A stretch of DNA of 64,000 nucleotides, taken from the NCBI RefSeq assembly GCF_021129235.1, contig NZ_JAJOMA010000002.1:186001-250000 (forward strand), written 5' to 3'. Positions 1 to 9,289 of this stretch are shown piece by piece. The first letter of the stretch is position 1. Every line of letters starts with the position of its first letter. Under the pieces are notes generated by a model. That model made no database searches and was not told where the DNA came from. It worked only from the letters and a program-made list of their open reading frames with translations. The position numbers were made by a program, and so were the translations under genes. This DNA comes from Kineosporia mesophila (GTDB lineage Bacteria > Actinomycetota > Actinomycetes > Actinomycetales > Kineosporiaceae).

Positions 1-545
1 AGCCGCTGACGGGTCATGTCGTCCAGTGCCCCGAACGGCTCGTCCAGCAGCAGCACCGACGGCTTCACCACCAGCGCCCGGGCGATCGACACGCGCTGGC
101 GCATACCGCCGGACAGCTGCGCGGGCCGGGCCTTCTCGAACCCGGTGAGGCCGACCAGCTCGATCAGCTCGTCGATGTAGTCCGGATCCGCCTTCAGCCC
201 GGAGATCTCCAGCGGCAGGCGGATGTTCGTGCGCACGCTGCGCCAGGGCAGCAGCGCGGAGTCCTGGAAGGCGATGCCGAGGTGATGACGCCCGCGCAGC
301 TGCTGCGGGGTTTCGCCGTGCACCAGCGCCCGGCCGGTGGTCGGCGTCTCCAGCCCGGCCAGGATGCGCAGGATCGTCGACTTGCCGCAGCCCGAGGGGC
401 CGAGCAGGGTCAGGAACGATCCCTGCTCGGTCTTCAGGTCGGCGTTGTCCAGGGCCGTCACGGTCTTACGGCCCATCCGGAAGGTCTTGCCCAGACCCTC
501 CAGGGTGATGCCGGAGGTGACGTCGGGGGTGGTGCCCTCGCTCAT
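1..545 (-). CDS. ABC transporter ATP-binding protein (SsuB/TauB/NMT1-type), 3' end outside window
   Basis: The first 181 codons of an importer ATPase can be read from ATG at 545 down to the window edge. It shows Walker [10 protein letters not shown], the Q-loop region [11 protein letters not shown] typical of nitrate/sulfonate/taurine-type ATPases, signature [15 protein letters not shown] and Walker [14 protein letters not shown]. The start overlaps the stop of the substrate-binding lipoprotein by ATGA, so the two are translationally coupled. Its job is to power uptake of the ligand bound by that lipoprotein; the permease is expected just outside the window. The ligand cannot be told from sequence. 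Confidence 0.93.
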   Translation of the reverse strand, partial: MSEGTTPDVTSGITLEGLGKTFRMGRKTVTALDNADLKTEQGSFLTLLGPSGCGKSTILRILAGLETPTTGRALVHGETPQQLRGRHHLGIAFQDSALLPWRSVRTNIRLPLEISGLKADPDYIDELIELVGLTGFEKARPAQLSGGMRQRVSIARALVVKPSVLLLDEPFGALDDMTRQR

Positions 546-1624
546 GCGCTCTTCAGCTCGGGGTTCTCGGTGTAGACCTCTTCCAGCAGCGAGAGGTCGA
601 ACAGCTGCTCGGCCGTGATCGTGACGCCCGACAGCGCGAGCACCTCGATGTTCGCGTCGATCAGCTCCTGGGTCATGGTGAAGAGCCCGTTGGCCTTGGT
701 GTCGTCGCTGACGATCAGGTCGTTCTGCGCCGTGGCCTCCTTGACCTGCTCCTCCAGCTTCAGGCCCTGGTCCTTGCCGAAGTTGGTGACGGCCAGGTCG
801 GCGGAGTCCTCCGGGCTGGCCACGGCGTCGGTCCAGCCCTGGATCTCCGCCTTGAGGAACGCCTTGACCTTGTCGCGCTCCTTGTCGATCGACTCCTGCA
901 GCACCGTGAACGTCTCCGCGACGAACGGCAGCTTGTGGTCGGCCATCAGGAACGTGGTGACCTCGAAACCGCGCGCGGCCAGCAGGATCGGCTCGTTGGT
1001 GATGTAGCTCATGAAGCCGTCGACCTCACCGGTGGTGACCACCGTCGGGTCGAACTGCACCGGCACGATCTCCACGTCGCCCTCGGCGATGCCGTTGGCC
1101 TTCAGCAGCGCGGCGAAGATGACCTGGTTGGCGCCGGTCTGCACACCGATCTTCTTGCCCACCAGGTCGGCGGGGGAGGCGATCGGCTTCTTGTCGATCG
1201 ACAGGATGCAGAAGGGGTTCTTCTGGTAGGTCGTGCCGACGATCTTCAGCGGCGCGCCCTTGAGGATGGCCGGCGCGACCACGGTCGGGGTGGAGAGCCC
1301 GACGAAGGCCTTGCCGGTGGCCAGCGCCGACTCCGCGGTGGTGCCCGAGGCGCCGCCCGCGACCAGCTCGACCTTGGTGAAACCGGCCTTCTCGTAGTAG
1401 CCCTTCGTGGTCGCCATGTACTCACCGGCGAACTCGATGTTCTTGATCCACGACAGCTGCACGGCGATCTCGCCGAAGCTCGCGCCGCCCCCGTCGCCGG
1501 GGGTCGCGGCGGCGTCGCTGTCCGAACCGCAGGCCGCGAGCAGGGGCACGCCGGCCAGCACCAGGGCCCCGGCCTGGAAGAGACGACGGCGGCCGAGCAG
1601 GGCGGGTTCGGGACGACGCGACAT
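542..1624 (-). CDS. ABC transporter substrate-binding lipoprotein, NMT1/THI5-like
   Basis: A 360-residue periplasmic-type binding protein with an N-terminal export signal: twin-arginine-like GRRRLFQAG, a hydrophobic stretch and lipobox LLAAC (Cys32), then an acidic Gly/Ala-rich linker. The mature part has NMT1/THI5-family features such as [17 protein letters not shown] near its start and the VGLSTPTVV segment. I use the ATG at 1624, preceded by GGAG 7 nt upstream; an in-frame ATG lies 24 codons further up but would put a polar extension before the signal. It is the first gene of the operon with the ATPase. The family binds pyrimidine precursors, riboflavin, nitrate or sulfonates; no THI-box is seen, so the substrate is open. 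Confidence 0.93.
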   Translation of the reverse strand: MSRRPEPALLGRRRLFQAGALVLAGVPLLAACGSDSDAAATPGDGGGASFGEIAVQLSWIKNIEFAGEYMATTKGYYEKAGFTKVELVAGGASGTTAESALATGKAFVGLSTPTVVAPAILKGAPLKIVGTTYQKNPFCILSIDKKPIASPADLVGKKIGVQTGANQVIFAALLKANGIAEGDVEIVPVQFDPTVVTTGEVDGFMSYITNEPILLAARGFEVTTFLMADHKLPFVAETFTVLQESIDKERDKVKAFLKAEIQGWTDAVASPEDSADLAVTNFGKDQGLKLEEQVKEATAQNDLIVSDDTKANGLFTMTQELIDANIEVLALSGVTITAEQLFDLSLLEEVYTENPELKSA

Positions 1625-1727
1625 GGTGCTCCGATCTAGGTACCAACTGTGATCGGCTGAGGCTAGGAGCGGTGCATTGCGGTGTTGTTTCGCCATGTTC
1701 CGGTCTTATGTCAGTTCCGGCGGGCTC

Positions 1728-1753
1728 CGGGCCGGGAATTTGCGCCCGGCCCG
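1728..1753. promoter_or_regulatory. Inverted repeat just upstream of the def -10 box
   Basis: CGGGCCGGG (1728-1736) pairs perfectly with CCCGGCCCG (1745-1753) around an 8-nt loop. It abuts the -10 of def and fills its -35 region in the divergent def/ABC gap. It could be an operator or a chance GC palindrome. Confidence 0.4.
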
Positions 1754-1759
1754 TAGACT
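1754..1759 (+). promoter_or_regulatory. -10 box of leaderless def
   Basis: TAGACT lies 6 nt before the GTG start of def and no ribosome binding site is present, so transcription should start at or next to the start codon. Confidence 0.6.
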
Positions 1760-1765
1760 CGTTCG

Positions 1766-2311
1766 GTGCCTATCCAGACCATCCGCCTGTTCGGCGACCC
1801 CGTGCTGCGCTCCCAGGCCGAGCCGGTCGTCGATTTCGACCGTGAGCTGCGCACCCTGGTCAAAGACCTCCAGGACACGATGATGGACGCGCCGGGCGCC
1901 GGCCTGGCCGCGCCGCAGATCGGGGTCGGGCTGCGGGTGTTCACCTACTACGTGGACGGCCGGCTCGGGCACCTCGTCAACCCCGACCTCGACCTGTCCG
2001 TCGAGGAGCAGGAGGGTGGCGAGGGCTGCCTGTCCCTGCCCGACCTGGTGTTCGAGACCCGGCGTTCGCTGCGGGTCGTGGCCAAGGGCTTCGACCAGTA
2101 CGGCGAGCCCGTCGAGATCGAGGGCACCGAGCTCCTGGCCCGCTGCATCCAGCACGAGACCGACCACCTCGACGGCATCCTGTTCATCGACCGCCTCGAC
2201 CGGGAGACCCGCAAGCTCGCGCTGAAGGCCATCCGCGAGGCCGAATGGGCCGGCGGCGCCCCGCCGCAGGTCAAGGTCAGCCCGCACGCCACCTTCGGGC
2301 GCGCCGTCTAG
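1766..2311 (+). CDS. def: Peptide deformylase
   Basis: Removes the N-formyl group from nascent proteins in the cytoplasm. All three family motifs are present: [10 protein letters not shown] (residues 44-53), EGCLSLP with metal ligand Cys88, and HETDH with His130, Glu131 and His134. At 181 residues the length is normal. The GTG start has no ribosome binding site but a -10 box 6 nt upstream. It is followed 32 nt later by fmt, which makes the formyl-Met-tRNA whose formyl group Def removes; this pairing is common in bacteria. Confidence 0.97.
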   Translation: MPIQTIRLFGDPVLRSQAEPVVDFDRELRTLVKDLQDTMMDAPGAGLAAPQIGVGLRVFTYYVDGRLGHLVNPDLDLSVEEQEGGEGCLSLPDLVFETRRSLRVVAKGFDQYGEPVEIEGTELLARCIQHETDHLDGILFIDRLDRETRKLALKAIREAEWAGGAPPQVKVSPHATFGRAV

Positions 2312-2343
2312 TTCGCCCGCTCCAACGTCAGCGAGACTCCACC

Positions 2344-3342
2344 GTGCGCATCATCGTCGCGGGCACCCCTGAGGTCGCCCTGCCGCCACTAGAGGCCGTC
2401 CACGCCTCGCCCCACGAGATCATCGCCGTGCTCACCCGGCCCGACACCGTGGCGGGGCGGGGCCGCAAGGTCTCCCGCTCGCCGGTGGCGCAGTGGGGTG
2501 ACGAGCACGGCGTGCCGGTGCTCCAGCCGGCGAAACCCGGTGACCCGGAGTTCCTGGACCAGCTGACAGAGCTGGCCCCGGACTGTGTGGCCGTCATCGC
2601 CTACGGCGCCCTGGTGCCGCAGCGCGCGCTCGACGTGCCGCGGCACGGCTGGGTGAACCTGCATTTCTCGGTGCTGCCCGCCTGGCGTGGCGCGGCCCCC
2701 GTGCAGCGTGCGCTGATGGCCGGTGACCAGGTCACCGGGGCGTCGGTCTTCCAGCTGGAGAAGGGCCTGGACACCGGGCCCGTCTACGGCGTCATGACCC
2801 AGACCGTGCACCCGGGCGACACCGCCGGCGATCTGCTCGGCCGGCTCGCCGAGGGCGGTGCGGGCCTGCTGGTCGCGGTGCTGGACGGCCTGGAGACCGG
2901 CGAGATCGAGGCCCATCCGCAACCCGAGGAGGGCGTGTCGCTGGCACCCAAGATCTCGGTCGAGGAGGCCCGCGTCGACTGGGCGCAGCCGGCCGTGGCC
3001 GTCGACCGCCGGGTGCGGGGCTGCACGCCCGCGCCGGGGGCCTGGACCACCTTCCGGGGGGCCCGTCTGGGTCTGGGGCCGGTGTCCGTCCTGGTCGCGG
3101 ACGACGACGCCGAACCGCTCGCCCCGGGTGAACTACGCGTGCTGAAGAAGGCCGTGCACGCCGGTACGGCCACCGGCCCCGTGGTACTGGGCGAGGTGCG
3201 CCCGGCGGGCAAGAAGGCGATGGCCGCCGTGGACTGGGCGCGCGGTGCGCGTCCGGCCGCCGACGAGCGTCTCGGGCTTCCCGGGCTGGAGGACGCGCAC
3301 GAGGACGCCGCGGTCCCCGCGGCTTCCGGTGGTGTTGCGTGA
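2344..3342 (+). CDS. fmt: Methionyl-tRNA formyltransferase
   Basis: Transfers a formyl group from 10-formyl-tetrahydrofolate to initiator Met-tRNA. The N-terminal formyltransferase domain carries Asn105, His107 in [14 protein letters not shown], and Asp143 in GLDTGPV, the catalytic set of the family. The C-terminal half is the tRNA-binding domain. The GTG at 2344 is chosen because the hydrophobic first strand [10 protein letters not shown] starts there; the open frame upstream is not Fmt-like. Length 332 aa is normal. Probably co-transcribed with def and rsmB. Confidence 0.96.
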   Translation: MRIIVAGTPEVALPPLEAVHASPHEIIAVLTRPDTVAGRGRKVSRSPVAQWGDEHGVPVLQPAKPGDPEFLDQLTELAPDCVAVIAYGALVPQRALDVPRHGWVNLHFSVLPAWRGAAPVQRALMAGDQVTGASVFQLEKGLDTGPVYGVMTQTVHPGDTAGDLLGRLAEGGAGLLVAVLDGLETGEIEAHPQPEEGVSLAPKISVEEARVDWAQPAVAVDRRVRGCTPAPGAWTTFRGARLGLGPVSVLVADDDAEPLAPGELRVLKKAVHAGTATGPVVLGEVRPAGKKAMAAVDWARGARPAADERLGLPGLEDAHEDAAVPAASGGVA

Positions 3343-3363
3343 GCGGCTCTGCCCGCTGCGCGT

Positions 3364-3400
3364 GTGATAACAGGCTTTCGCAGAGCCCTTCAACAGTCAG
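3364..3400. repeat. Intergenic element copy 1 (GTGATAACAGGCT type)
   Basis: The 13-mer GTGATAACAGGCT (3364-3376) followed 10 nt later by CCTTCAACAGTCAG (3387-3400). The same 13-mer with a similar second block recurs after polA at 47710-47750. Here it sits in the loop of an inverted repeat (GGCTCTGC 3345-3352, GCAGAGCC 3380-3387) between fmt and rsmB. Confidence 0.45.
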
Positions 3401-3487
3401 TGCCCCGGTCACCGATCGGGGTAGCAGGTACGTGCTTGAGGACGTTGTGGCGCCTGTGCGCCTGGCCTCGGCTTTCGAGAGGGCGTC

Positions 3488-5041
3488 ATGAGCAAGCAGA
3501 CTTCGGCCGGCCGGCCCTCCGGCCCGCCCCGCCGCGTGGGCGGCAAGCCCGGCCGGGCCGGTGGCCGGGACTCATCGCGTGCGGGCAGCCCCGAGAGCAG
3601 GCCGACGGGTGGCCGCCCGACCGCCGTCGACCCGGCCCGGGGTGTCGCCTACGAGACCCTGCGGGCCGTCACCGAGCGCGACGCCTACGCCAACCTGATC
3701 CTGCCCGGCCTGCTGCGCCGGGCCCGGCTGCGCGGCCGCGACGCCGGCCTGGCCACCGAGCTGGCCTATGGCGCCCTGCGCGGGCGGGGCAGCTACGACG
3801 CGATCATCGCGGCCGGTACCGACCGCCCGATCGCCGAGATCGACCCGGCCGTGCTCGACGCCCTGCGCCTGGGTGTCCACCAGCTGCTGCACATGCGGGT
3901 CCCGCCGCACGCCGCCGTCTCCACCACGGTCGACCTGGTGCGCTCGGTCGCCGGGCCGGGCGCGTCCCGGTTCGCGAACGCCGTGCTGCGCCGGGTCGGC
4001 GAGCGCGACGAGACCGAGTGGATGGAGCGGGTGGCGCCCGACGCGTCGAAGAACCCGGACGGCAACCTGTCGGTGCGGTACTCGCACCCGGAGTGGATCG
4101 TGCGCTCCCTGCGCGACGCGCTGCGGGGCAGCGGCCGCCCGGCCGACGAGCTGCCGGCGCTGCTGGCCTCGCACAACGCCCGCCCGTCGGTGGCCGCCGC
4201 GGCGCTGCCCGGGCTCTCCGACGTGGCCGAGCTGACCGACGGGGAGCACGCGCAGCCCGGGGTCCTGTCCCCGGTCGCGGCCATCCTGAAGGGTGCGCCC
4301 GATGACGTCCCGGCGGTTCGCCAGGGCCGGGCCCGCGTGCAGGACGAGGGCAGCCAGCTGGTCGCCCTGGGTGCGGCCGCCGCGTCGACCGTGGGTCCCG
4401 ACCGGGGCCGGTGGCTCGACCTGTGTGCCGGGCCGGGCGGTAAGGCCGCGCTGCTCGCGGCGCTGCTGGCCGAGCGGCACGCGGCCGGGCTGGTCGGTGA
4501 CGACGCCGAGCTGGTGGCGGTGGAGTCGGCCGAACACCGGGCCGGGCTGGTGCAGCAGTCGCTGGCCGCCGTGCAGTGTGCCTACGACGTGCGGGTGCGG
4601 GACGGCCGCACCGTCGGGGAGGCCGAGCCCGGCCGTTACGACCGGGTTCTCGTCGACGTGCCGTGCACCGGGCTGGGCGCGCTGCGCCGCCGTCCGGAGG
4701 CCCGCTGGCGCCGCACCCCGTCCGACCTCACCTCGCTGGCCCCGCTGCAGCGCGAGCTGCTGGAGTCGGCGCTGGCCGCGGTCCGGCCGGGCGGCGTCGT
4801 GGCCTACGCCACCTGTTCGCCGCACCCGGCCGAGACCCGGATGGTGGTCGACGACGTGCTGCGGGGTCGGGACGACGTGGAGCGCCTCGACACCCCGGCC
4901 GTGCTGCGTGACCTGATCGGCTCGCGGCGCCTGCCCGGCACCGAGGACCTGTACCTCGGCGACGGCCCGGCCGTGCAGCTGTGGACCCACCTGCACGGCA
5001 CCGACTCGATGTACCTGTCCCTGCTGCGCCTGAAGGCCTGA
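3488..5041 (+). CDS. rsmB: 16S rRNA m5C967 methyltransferase RsmB
   Basis: Methylates cytosine 967 of 16S rRNA using SAM. After about 40 basic Gly/Arg-rich residues, an N-terminal NusB-like RNA-binding domain (about 45-185) is followed by a Rossmann methyltransferase domain with the SAM loop LCAGPGGKAALLAALL and the two catalytic cysteines in VDVPCTGLGALRRRPEARW and YATCSPHPAET. The start ATG has GAGAGGG upstream. Length 517 aa includes the low-complexity head seen in actinobacterial homologues. It follows fmt as in many bacteria. Confidence 0.96.
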   Translation: MSKQTSAGRPSGPPRRVGGKPGRAGGRDSSRAGSPESRPTGGRPTAVDPARGVAYETLRAVTERDAYANLILPGLLRRARLRGRDAGLATELAYGALRGRGSYDAIIAAGTDRPIAEIDPAVLDALRLGVHQLLHMRVPPHAAVSTTVDLVRSVAGPGASRFANAVLRRVGERDETEWMERVAPDASKNPDGNLSVRYSHPEWIVRSLRDALRGSGRPADELPALLASHNARPSVAAAALPGLSDVAELTDGEHAQPGVLSPVAAILKGAPDDVPAVRQGRARVQDEGSQLVALGAAAASTVGPDRGRWLDLCAGPGGKAALLAALLAERHAAGLVGDDAELVAVESAEHRAGLVQQSLAAVQCAYDVRVRDGRTVGEAEPGRYDRVLVDVPCTGLGALRRRPEARWRRTPSDLTSLAPLQRELLESALAAVRPGGVVAYATCSPHPAETRMVVDDVLRGRDDVERLDTPAVLRDLIGSRRLPGTEDLYLGDGPAVQLWTHLHGTDSMYLSLLRLKA

Positions 5042-5048
5042 GGAAACC

Positions 5049-5459
5049 TCAGCCGTGGGGCGGCGGCTCGCCGTCCAGACCGAAGCTGATGATGCGGCGC
5101 GGGTGGATGCGGATCATCTCGCCACTCGTGCCGCCCTCGGCCGGAAGGCCGCGCAGGGCCTGCGCCGTGCCGCGGATCTCCACCAGCCGCACCCGCCACG
5201 GGTCGACAGAGGGGATGTCGTCGATCACGAACGACACCGCCGGGTTCCTCTCGATGTTCCGGAACTTGCGGGAGTCACCGAGGTTCCAGCCGCGGATGTC
5301 GATGGTGCCCAGCTCGGCGTTGTGGGTGAATCCCACGGGGCTGTTCTGCGGGGCGTTCTTCGGGTCGACCGTGGCCAGCCGACCGAGCGTCTGCGTGGCG
5401 AGGTAGGCGATCACCGGCGGCGTGAGCTCGTCGTGAGCGGTCTCGGGGCGAGTAGTCAT
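5049..5459 (-). CDS. Pyridoxamine 5'-phosphate oxidase-family protein (PPOX, possibly F420-dependent)
   Basis: A 136-residue split-barrel flavin or deazaflavin-binding protein. The body shows LATQTLGRLATVDPKNAPQ, IDIRGWNLGDSRKFRNIE and VSFVIDD, resembling actinobacterial PPOX class F420-dependent proteins. The ATG at 5459 has GAGG 8 nt upstream; an alternative start lies 9 codons earlier. It is convergent with rsmB (7 nt apart) and divergent from rpe. Whether the cofactor is F420, FMN or heme cannot be decided from sequence. Confidence 0.85.
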   Translation of the reverse strand: MTTRPETAHDELTPPVIAYLATQTLGRLATVDPKNAPQNSPVGFTHNAELGTIDIRGWNLGDSRKFRNIERNPAVSFVIDDIPSVDPWRVRLVEIRGTAQALRGLPAEGGTSGEMIRIHPRRIISFGLDGEPPPHG

Positions 5460-5540
5460 GCATCGATCCTCGAAGGTGAACCGCACGTGAGGTCAAGCGT
5501 CGGCGGGCCTGCCGCCTGCGACCGGTTCCCGACTCCGCAC

Positions 5541-5546
5541 TAGGCT
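5541..5546 (+). promoter_or_regulatory. -10 box of leaderless rpe
   Basis: TAGGCT is 8 nt before the GTG of rpe; no ribosome binding site lies between. Confidence 0.55.
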
Positions 5547-5554
5547 CTGGAGCC

Positions 5555-6214
5555 GTGGGCATCCAGATCTCTCCCAGCATCCTGAACTCCGACTTCTCCC
5601 GCCTCGACCGTGAGCTCCAGCGCATCGCGAGCGCCGACTGGGCGCACGTCGACGTGATGGACAACCACTTCGTCCCTAACCTCACGCTCGGTCTGCCGGT
5701 CGTCGAGTCGATCCTGAAGGTGTCGCCGGTCCCGGTCGACTGCCACCTGATGATCGAGGACCCGGACCGCTGGGCCCCGGCCTTCGCCGAGGCGGGCGCC
5801 CAGAGCGTGACGTTCCACGCCGAGGCTGCCGGCGCCCCGATCCGTCTGGCCCGTGAGCTGCGCAAGCAGGGGTCCCGGGCCGGTCTCGCGGTGAAGCCGA
5901 CCACCGCGATCGAGCCGTACCTCGAGCTGCTGCCCGAGATCGACATGCTGCTGATCATGACGGTCGAGCCCGGTTTCGGCGGTCAGCCGTTCCTGGAGTC
6001 GATGCTGCCGAAGATCCGCCGCACCCGGGCGGCCGTGAAGGACTCCGGCCTGGACGTGTGGATCCAGGTCGACGGTGGCGTGTCGGTGTCGACGATCGAG
6101 CGCTGCGCCGATGCCGGGGCCGACGTGTTCGTGGCCGGTTCGGCCGTGTACGGCGCCGAGGATGCGGCGGCGAGCATCACCCAGTTGCGTGAACTGGCCG
6201 CCGCGGCCTGCTGA
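5555..6214 (+). CDS. rpe: Ribulose-phosphate 3-epimerase
   Basis: Interconverts ribulose 5-phosphate and xylulose 5-phosphate in the pentose phosphate pathway. TIM-barrel landmarks are [12 protein letters not shown] at the N-terminus, [12 protein letters not shown] (metal and acid/base residues), [12 protein letters not shown] and VDGGVS near the C-terminus. Length 219 aa is standard. Ribulose 5-phosphate is also the substrate of the RibB domain encoded downstream, so its placement before the rib operon makes metabolic sense. Confidence 0.97.
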   Translation: MGIQISPSILNSDFSRLDRELQRIASADWAHVDVMDNHFVPNLTLGLPVVESILKVSPVPVDCHLMIEDPDRWAPAFAEAGAQSVTFHAEAAGAPIRLARELRKQGSRAGLAVKPTTAIEPYLELLPEIDMLLIMTVEPGFGGQPFLESMLPKIRRTRAAVKDSGLDVWIQVDGGVSVSTIERCADAGADVFVAGSAVYGAEDAAASITQLRELAAAAC

Positions 6215-6287
6215 TCCCACGGACCCGCCGTTTCCGGGAACAAGGTTCGGTGGCAGACTGTTGGGCAGTTCAGCAAGCGATAGCAGT

Positions 6288-6420
6288 GCGTGCTCCGGGG
6301 TCGGTGTAATTCCGAACCGGCGGTGACAGTCCGCGACCCGACCGTGTCCTCGTGACGTGGGCGGTTGACCTGGTGGAATTCCGGGACCGACGGTGAAAGT
6401 CCGGATGGGAGGCAGCACGC
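6288..6420 (+). promoter_or_regulatory. FMN riboswitch (RFN element)
   Basis: Closing helix P1 is GCGTGCT (6288-6294) with AGCACGC (6414-6420). Inside are the conserved RFN blocks: GGGGTCGGTGTAATTCCGAA at the 5' side, ACCGGCGGTGACAGTCCGCGA, then CCGACGGTGAAAGTCCGGAT and GGGAGGCAGCACG at the 3' side. It precedes the riboflavin operon and should shut it down when FMN is abundant. Confidence 0.97.
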
Positions 6421-6435
6421 GGTGTCGTTGGTGTG

Positions 6436-6518
6436 CCCTCGGTGAGGGTCGCCGCGGTACCGGCGCGACGCGACGGCTTTTCCCGATGACGGGACGAGTC
6501 GGCGGCTCTTCCCGTCGT
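6436..6518 (+). promoter_or_regulatory. Probable expression platform of the FMN riboswitch
   Basis: Between the aptamer and ribE lie CCCTC-GGT-GAGGG (6436-6448) and a 9-bp hairpin with one wobble pair (6486-6494 with 6510-6518). CCCTC is complementary to the GAGGG in the ribE ribosome binding site (6550-6555), so it could switch between the local hairpin and sequestering that site. No U-tract follows a hairpin, which favours translational control. This is inference. Confidence 0.45.
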
Positions 6519-6561
6519 GATCCCCCGGAGCCCGCCCCACGGCGTGGTAGGAGGGTCACTG

Positions 6562-7188
6562 ATGTTCACCGGGATCGTTGAAGAGCTGGGCCAGGTGGTC
6601 GAACTGGTGCCGGGGGCGGACTCCGCCCGGGTGACCGTGCGCGGGCCGCTCGTGACCTCCGACGCCGTGCCCGGCGCATCGATCGCGGTCAACGGTGTCT
6701 GTCTCACCGTGGTCGAGCTGGCCGGTGACACCTTTACGGCCGACGTGATGGCCGAGACGCTCAACCGCAGCTCCCTGCGTACCGCCGCACCCGGCGTGCC
6801 GGTGAACCTCGAGCGCCCGCTGGCGGCGAACGGCCGGTTCGGCGGTCACGTCGTGCAGGGCCACGTCGACGGCACCGGCACCGTCGTCGAGCGCGTGCCC
6901 GGCGACAACTGGGAGCTGGTGCGTGTCGAGATCCCGGTCGAGCTGGCCCGTTACGTGGTGGCCAAGGGCTCGATCACGATCGACGGCGTCTCCCTCACGA
7001 TCGCGGAGCTCGCCGACGGCCCCACGGTCGTCACCGTCTCGCTGATCCCCGAGACTCTTTCCCGCACCACGCTCGGGCACCGCGCCGTCGGAGAGCCGGT
7101 GAACCTTGAGGTGGACGTGCTGGCGAAGTACGTGGAGCGGCTGAGCACCGCTCCCACATTCACGGAAGAGACGGTGGCTCCACGATGA
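6562..7188 (+). CDS. ribE: Riboflavin synthase alpha chain
   Basis: Dismutates two 6,7-dimethyl-8-ribityllumazines to riboflavin. It starts with the hallmark MFTGIVEELG and contains two tandem lumazine-binding domains (about 1-95 and 96-190), each with a VNG/IDGVSLT-type motif (AVNGVCLTV and TIDGVSLTI). GGAGGG 6 nt before the ATG is the ribosome binding site. At 208 residues it has the usual length. First gene of the FMN-riboswitch operon; overlaps ribBA by ATGA. Confidence 0.97.
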   Translation: MFTGIVEELGQVVELVPGADSARVTVRGPLVTSDAVPGASIAVNGVCLTVVELAGDTFTADVMAETLNRSSLRTAAPGVPVNLERPLAANGRFGGHVVQGHVDGTGTVVERVPGDNWELVRVEIPVELARYVVAKGSITIDGVSLTIAELADGPTVVTVSLIPETLSRTTLGHRAVGEPVNLEVDVLAKYVERLSTAPTFTEETVAPR

Positions 7189-8474
7189 GCGGCGACCTGC
7201 AGGTGCACGAGAACGAGGTCCGGTACGGCGACATCGCCCTGGACCCGGTGGAGAAGGCTCTGGAGGCACTGCGGGCCGGGCTGCCGGTGCTGGTGGTGGA
7301 CGACGCCGACCGGGAGAACGAGGGCGACGTCATCCTGGCGGCGGTCAGCGCCTCGCCGGAGTGGGTGGGCTGGACCGTGCGGCACACCTCCGGCGTGCTC
7401 TGCGCCCCGATGCTCGACGACCGCGCCGACGCGCTGCGGCTGCCGCACATGGTGGAGCGCAACGAGGAGTCGCTGCGCACGGCCTACACGGTCAGTGTCG
7501 ACGCCCGGTCGGGAATCTCGACCGGGATCAGCGCGGCCGACCGCTCGGTGACCCTGCGCCTGCTGGCTGACGGCCGCACCGTGCCCGAGGACCTGGTGCG
7601 TCCCGGTCACGTGTTCCCGCTGCGGGCCCGCCCGGGGGGTGTGCTGGAGCGTCGCGGCCACACCGAGGCGGCCGTGGATCTGTGCGTGCTGGCCGGTCTG
7701 CCGCCGGTCGGGGTACTGGCCGAGGTGGTGGAGGACGCCGGCCCGGTCACCCGCCTGCCCGGCCTGCGGGCCCTGGCCGACGAGTTCGGCCTGCCGCTGA
7801 TCAGTATCGAAGACCTGGTGGCCTACCGCCGCGAGCACCCGGAAGCCGTTCCGGAGGCCCCGGTCGCAGCGCCGCCGCGAGTGCGCCGCGTGGCCGACAG
7901 CCTGCTGCCGACCAGCCACGGCGACTTCCGGGCCGTCGCCTACCGCGACATGCTGACCGGCCACGAGCACGTGGCGCTGGTCGCGGGCGAGCCCGCCGGG
8001 ACCGGTGCGCTGGTGCGGGTGCACTCCGAATGCCTGACCGGTGACGCGTTCGGATCCAGCCGCTGCGACTGCGGCCCGCAGCTCGACGCGGCCCTGGAGC
8101 GCGTCGCCTCGGAGGGTGGCGTGGTGATCTACCTGCGCGGTCACGAGGGCCGGGGCATCGGCCTGCTGGCCAAGCTCACCGCCTACCAGTTGCAGGACTC
8201 CGGGCTGGACACGGTCGCCGCGAACACCGCGCAGGGCCTGCCCGCCGACGCCCGGGAGTACGGCGCGGCCGCGGCCGTGCTCGACGACCTGGGTCTGGAC
8301 GCGATCCGGCTGCTGACCAACAATCCGGCCAAGCTCACCGGGCTGGCCGCGCACGGCATCACCGTGACGACGCGGATCGGCCTCCAGGTCGGCGTGAACC
8401 CGCACAACACCGCCTACCTGGCCAGCAAGCGCGACCTGATGGGCCACCAGCTGGACGACCTGAACGCCCGCTGA
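7185..8474 (+). CDS. ribBA: Bifunctional DHBP synthase / GTP cyclohydrolase II
   Basis: Supplies both precursors of riboflavin. The N-terminal RibB half (about 1-215) has DDADRENEGDVILAA, SGISTGISAADRS and RPGHVFPL. The C-terminal RibA half (about 225-429) has the zinc-site ECLTGDAFGSSRCDCGPQLD with its three cysteines and EGRGIGLLAKLTAYQLQD. The start ATG overlaps the ribE stop by 4 nt, so the two are translationally coupled. Length 429 is normal. No separate ribD is seen in the window; the deaminase/reductase must be elsewhere. Confidence 0.97.
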   Translation: MSGDLQVHENEVRYGDIALDPVEKALEALRAGLPVLVVDDADRENEGDVILAAVSASPEWVGWTVRHTSGVLCAPMLDDRADALRLPHMVERNEESLRTAYTVSVDARSGISTGISAADRSVTLRLLADGRTVPEDLVRPGHVFPLRARPGGVLERRGHTEAAVDLCVLAGLPPVGVLAEVVEDAGPVTRLPGLRALADEFGLPLISIEDLVAYRREHPEAVPEAPVAAPPRVRRVADSLLPTSHGDFRAVAYRDMLTGHEHVALVAGEPAGTGALVRVHSECLTGDAFGSSRCDCGPQLDAALERVASEGGVVIYLRGHEGRGIGLLAKLTAYQLQDSGLDTVAANTAQGLPADAREYGAAAAVLDDLGLDAIRLLTNNPAKLTGLAAHGITVTTRIGLQVGVNPHNTAYLASKRDLMGHQLDDLNAR

Positions 8475-8520
8475 CCGGCAGCAGCACACGACCAACAGGT
8501 AACGAACGAAGGAGAACGCG

Positions 8521-9006
8521 ATGAGTGGCGAGGGTGCGCCCACGATCACGGTGGACGGCTCGCAGCTGCGGGTCGGTCTGGTCTGGGCCTCGTGGCACGA
8601 GGAGGTCATGAACGGGCTGATCGACGGCGCGCGACGCGGTCTGGCCGACGCCGGCGTGAAAGACGTCGTGGAGGTTCCGGTCCCGGGCAGCTTCGAGCTC
8701 CCGGTCGCCGCCTCCCGGCTGGCCGCGTCCGGTGTCGACGCCGTGATCGCGCTCGGCGTGGTCGTGCGGGGCGGCACCCCGCACTTCGACTACGTCTGCC
8801 AGGCCGCGACGAACGGCCTGACCGACGTCAGCGTTCGCTCCGGGGTCCCGGTCGGTTTCGGCCTGCTCACCTGCGACGACATGGCCCAGGCCCTGGATCG
8901 CGCGGGCCTGCCCGGCTCGCGGGAGGACAAGGGTCACGAGGCCGCCACCGCCGCGATCGCCGCGGCGCTGGTGCTGAAGGACCTGCCCTCGCCGGTCCCG
9001 GCCTGA
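8521..9006 (+). CDS. ribH: 6,7-dimethyl-8-ribityllumazine synthase
   Basis: Condenses the RibA-pathway pyrimidine with dihydroxybutanone phosphate, giving the substrate of RibE. Motifs seen: [23 protein letters not shown] and [15 protein letters not shown] with the active-site His; KGHEAATAA near the end. Strong GAAGGAGAA before the ATG. 161 residues is the usual length. Last gene of the riboswitch operon; hisE follows after 19 nt but has its own -10 box. Confidence 0.97.
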   Translation: MSGEGAPTITVDGSQLRVGLVWASWHEEVMNGLIDGARRGLADAGVKDVVEVPVPGSFELPVAASRLAASGVDAVIALGVVVRGGTPHFDYVCQAATNGLTDVSVRSGVPVGFGLLTCDDMAQALDRAGLPGSREDKGHEAATAAIAAALVLKDLPSPVPA

Positions 9007-9013
9007 CCCCGGA

Positions 9014-9019
9014 TACCCT
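9014..9019 (+). promoter_or_regulatory. -10 box of leaderless hisE
   Basis: TACCCT is 6 nt before the GTG start of hisE, so hisE can be transcribed apart from the riboswitch operon. Confidence 0.55.
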
Positions 9020-9025
9020 CAAGCC

Positions 9026-9289
9026 GTGAAGACGTTCGAGACCCTGTTCGCCGAGTTGACCCACCGTGCGCAGACCCGGCCGGAGGGCTCCGGCACGGTC
9101 GCCGCCCTCGACGCCGGTGTGCACAGCATCGGCAAGAAGGTGGTCGAGGAGGCCGCCGAGGTGTGGATGGCCGCCGAGTACGAGTCGAACGAGGCCGCCG
9201 CCGAGGAGATCTCGCAGCTGCTCTACCACCTTCAGGTGATGATGATCGCCAAGGGCATCAGCCTCGACGACGTCTACAAGCACCTGTGA
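9026..9289 (+). CDS. hisE: Phosphoribosyl-ATP pyrophosphatase
   Basis: Second step of histidine synthesis: hydrolyses phosphoribosyl-ATP to phosphoribosyl-AMP. The 87-residue all-alpha protein carries [13 protein letters not shown] and the second metal-binding helix [14 protein letters not shown], the MazG-like EExxE pattern. In many actinobacteria hisG follows directly; here the next gene is a PH-domain protein overlapping by GTGA, and hisG is absent from the window. Confidence 0.96.
   Translation: MKTFETLFAELTHRAQTRPEGSGTVAALDAGVHSIGKKVVEEAAEVWMAAEYESNEAAAEEISQLLYHLQVMMIAKGISLDDVYKHL

Noticed and set aside
1625-1765. TPP riboswitch before the NMT1/THI5-like lipoprotein
   Set aside because: A TGAGG occurs but the conserved second half of a THI box is absent on the minus strand.
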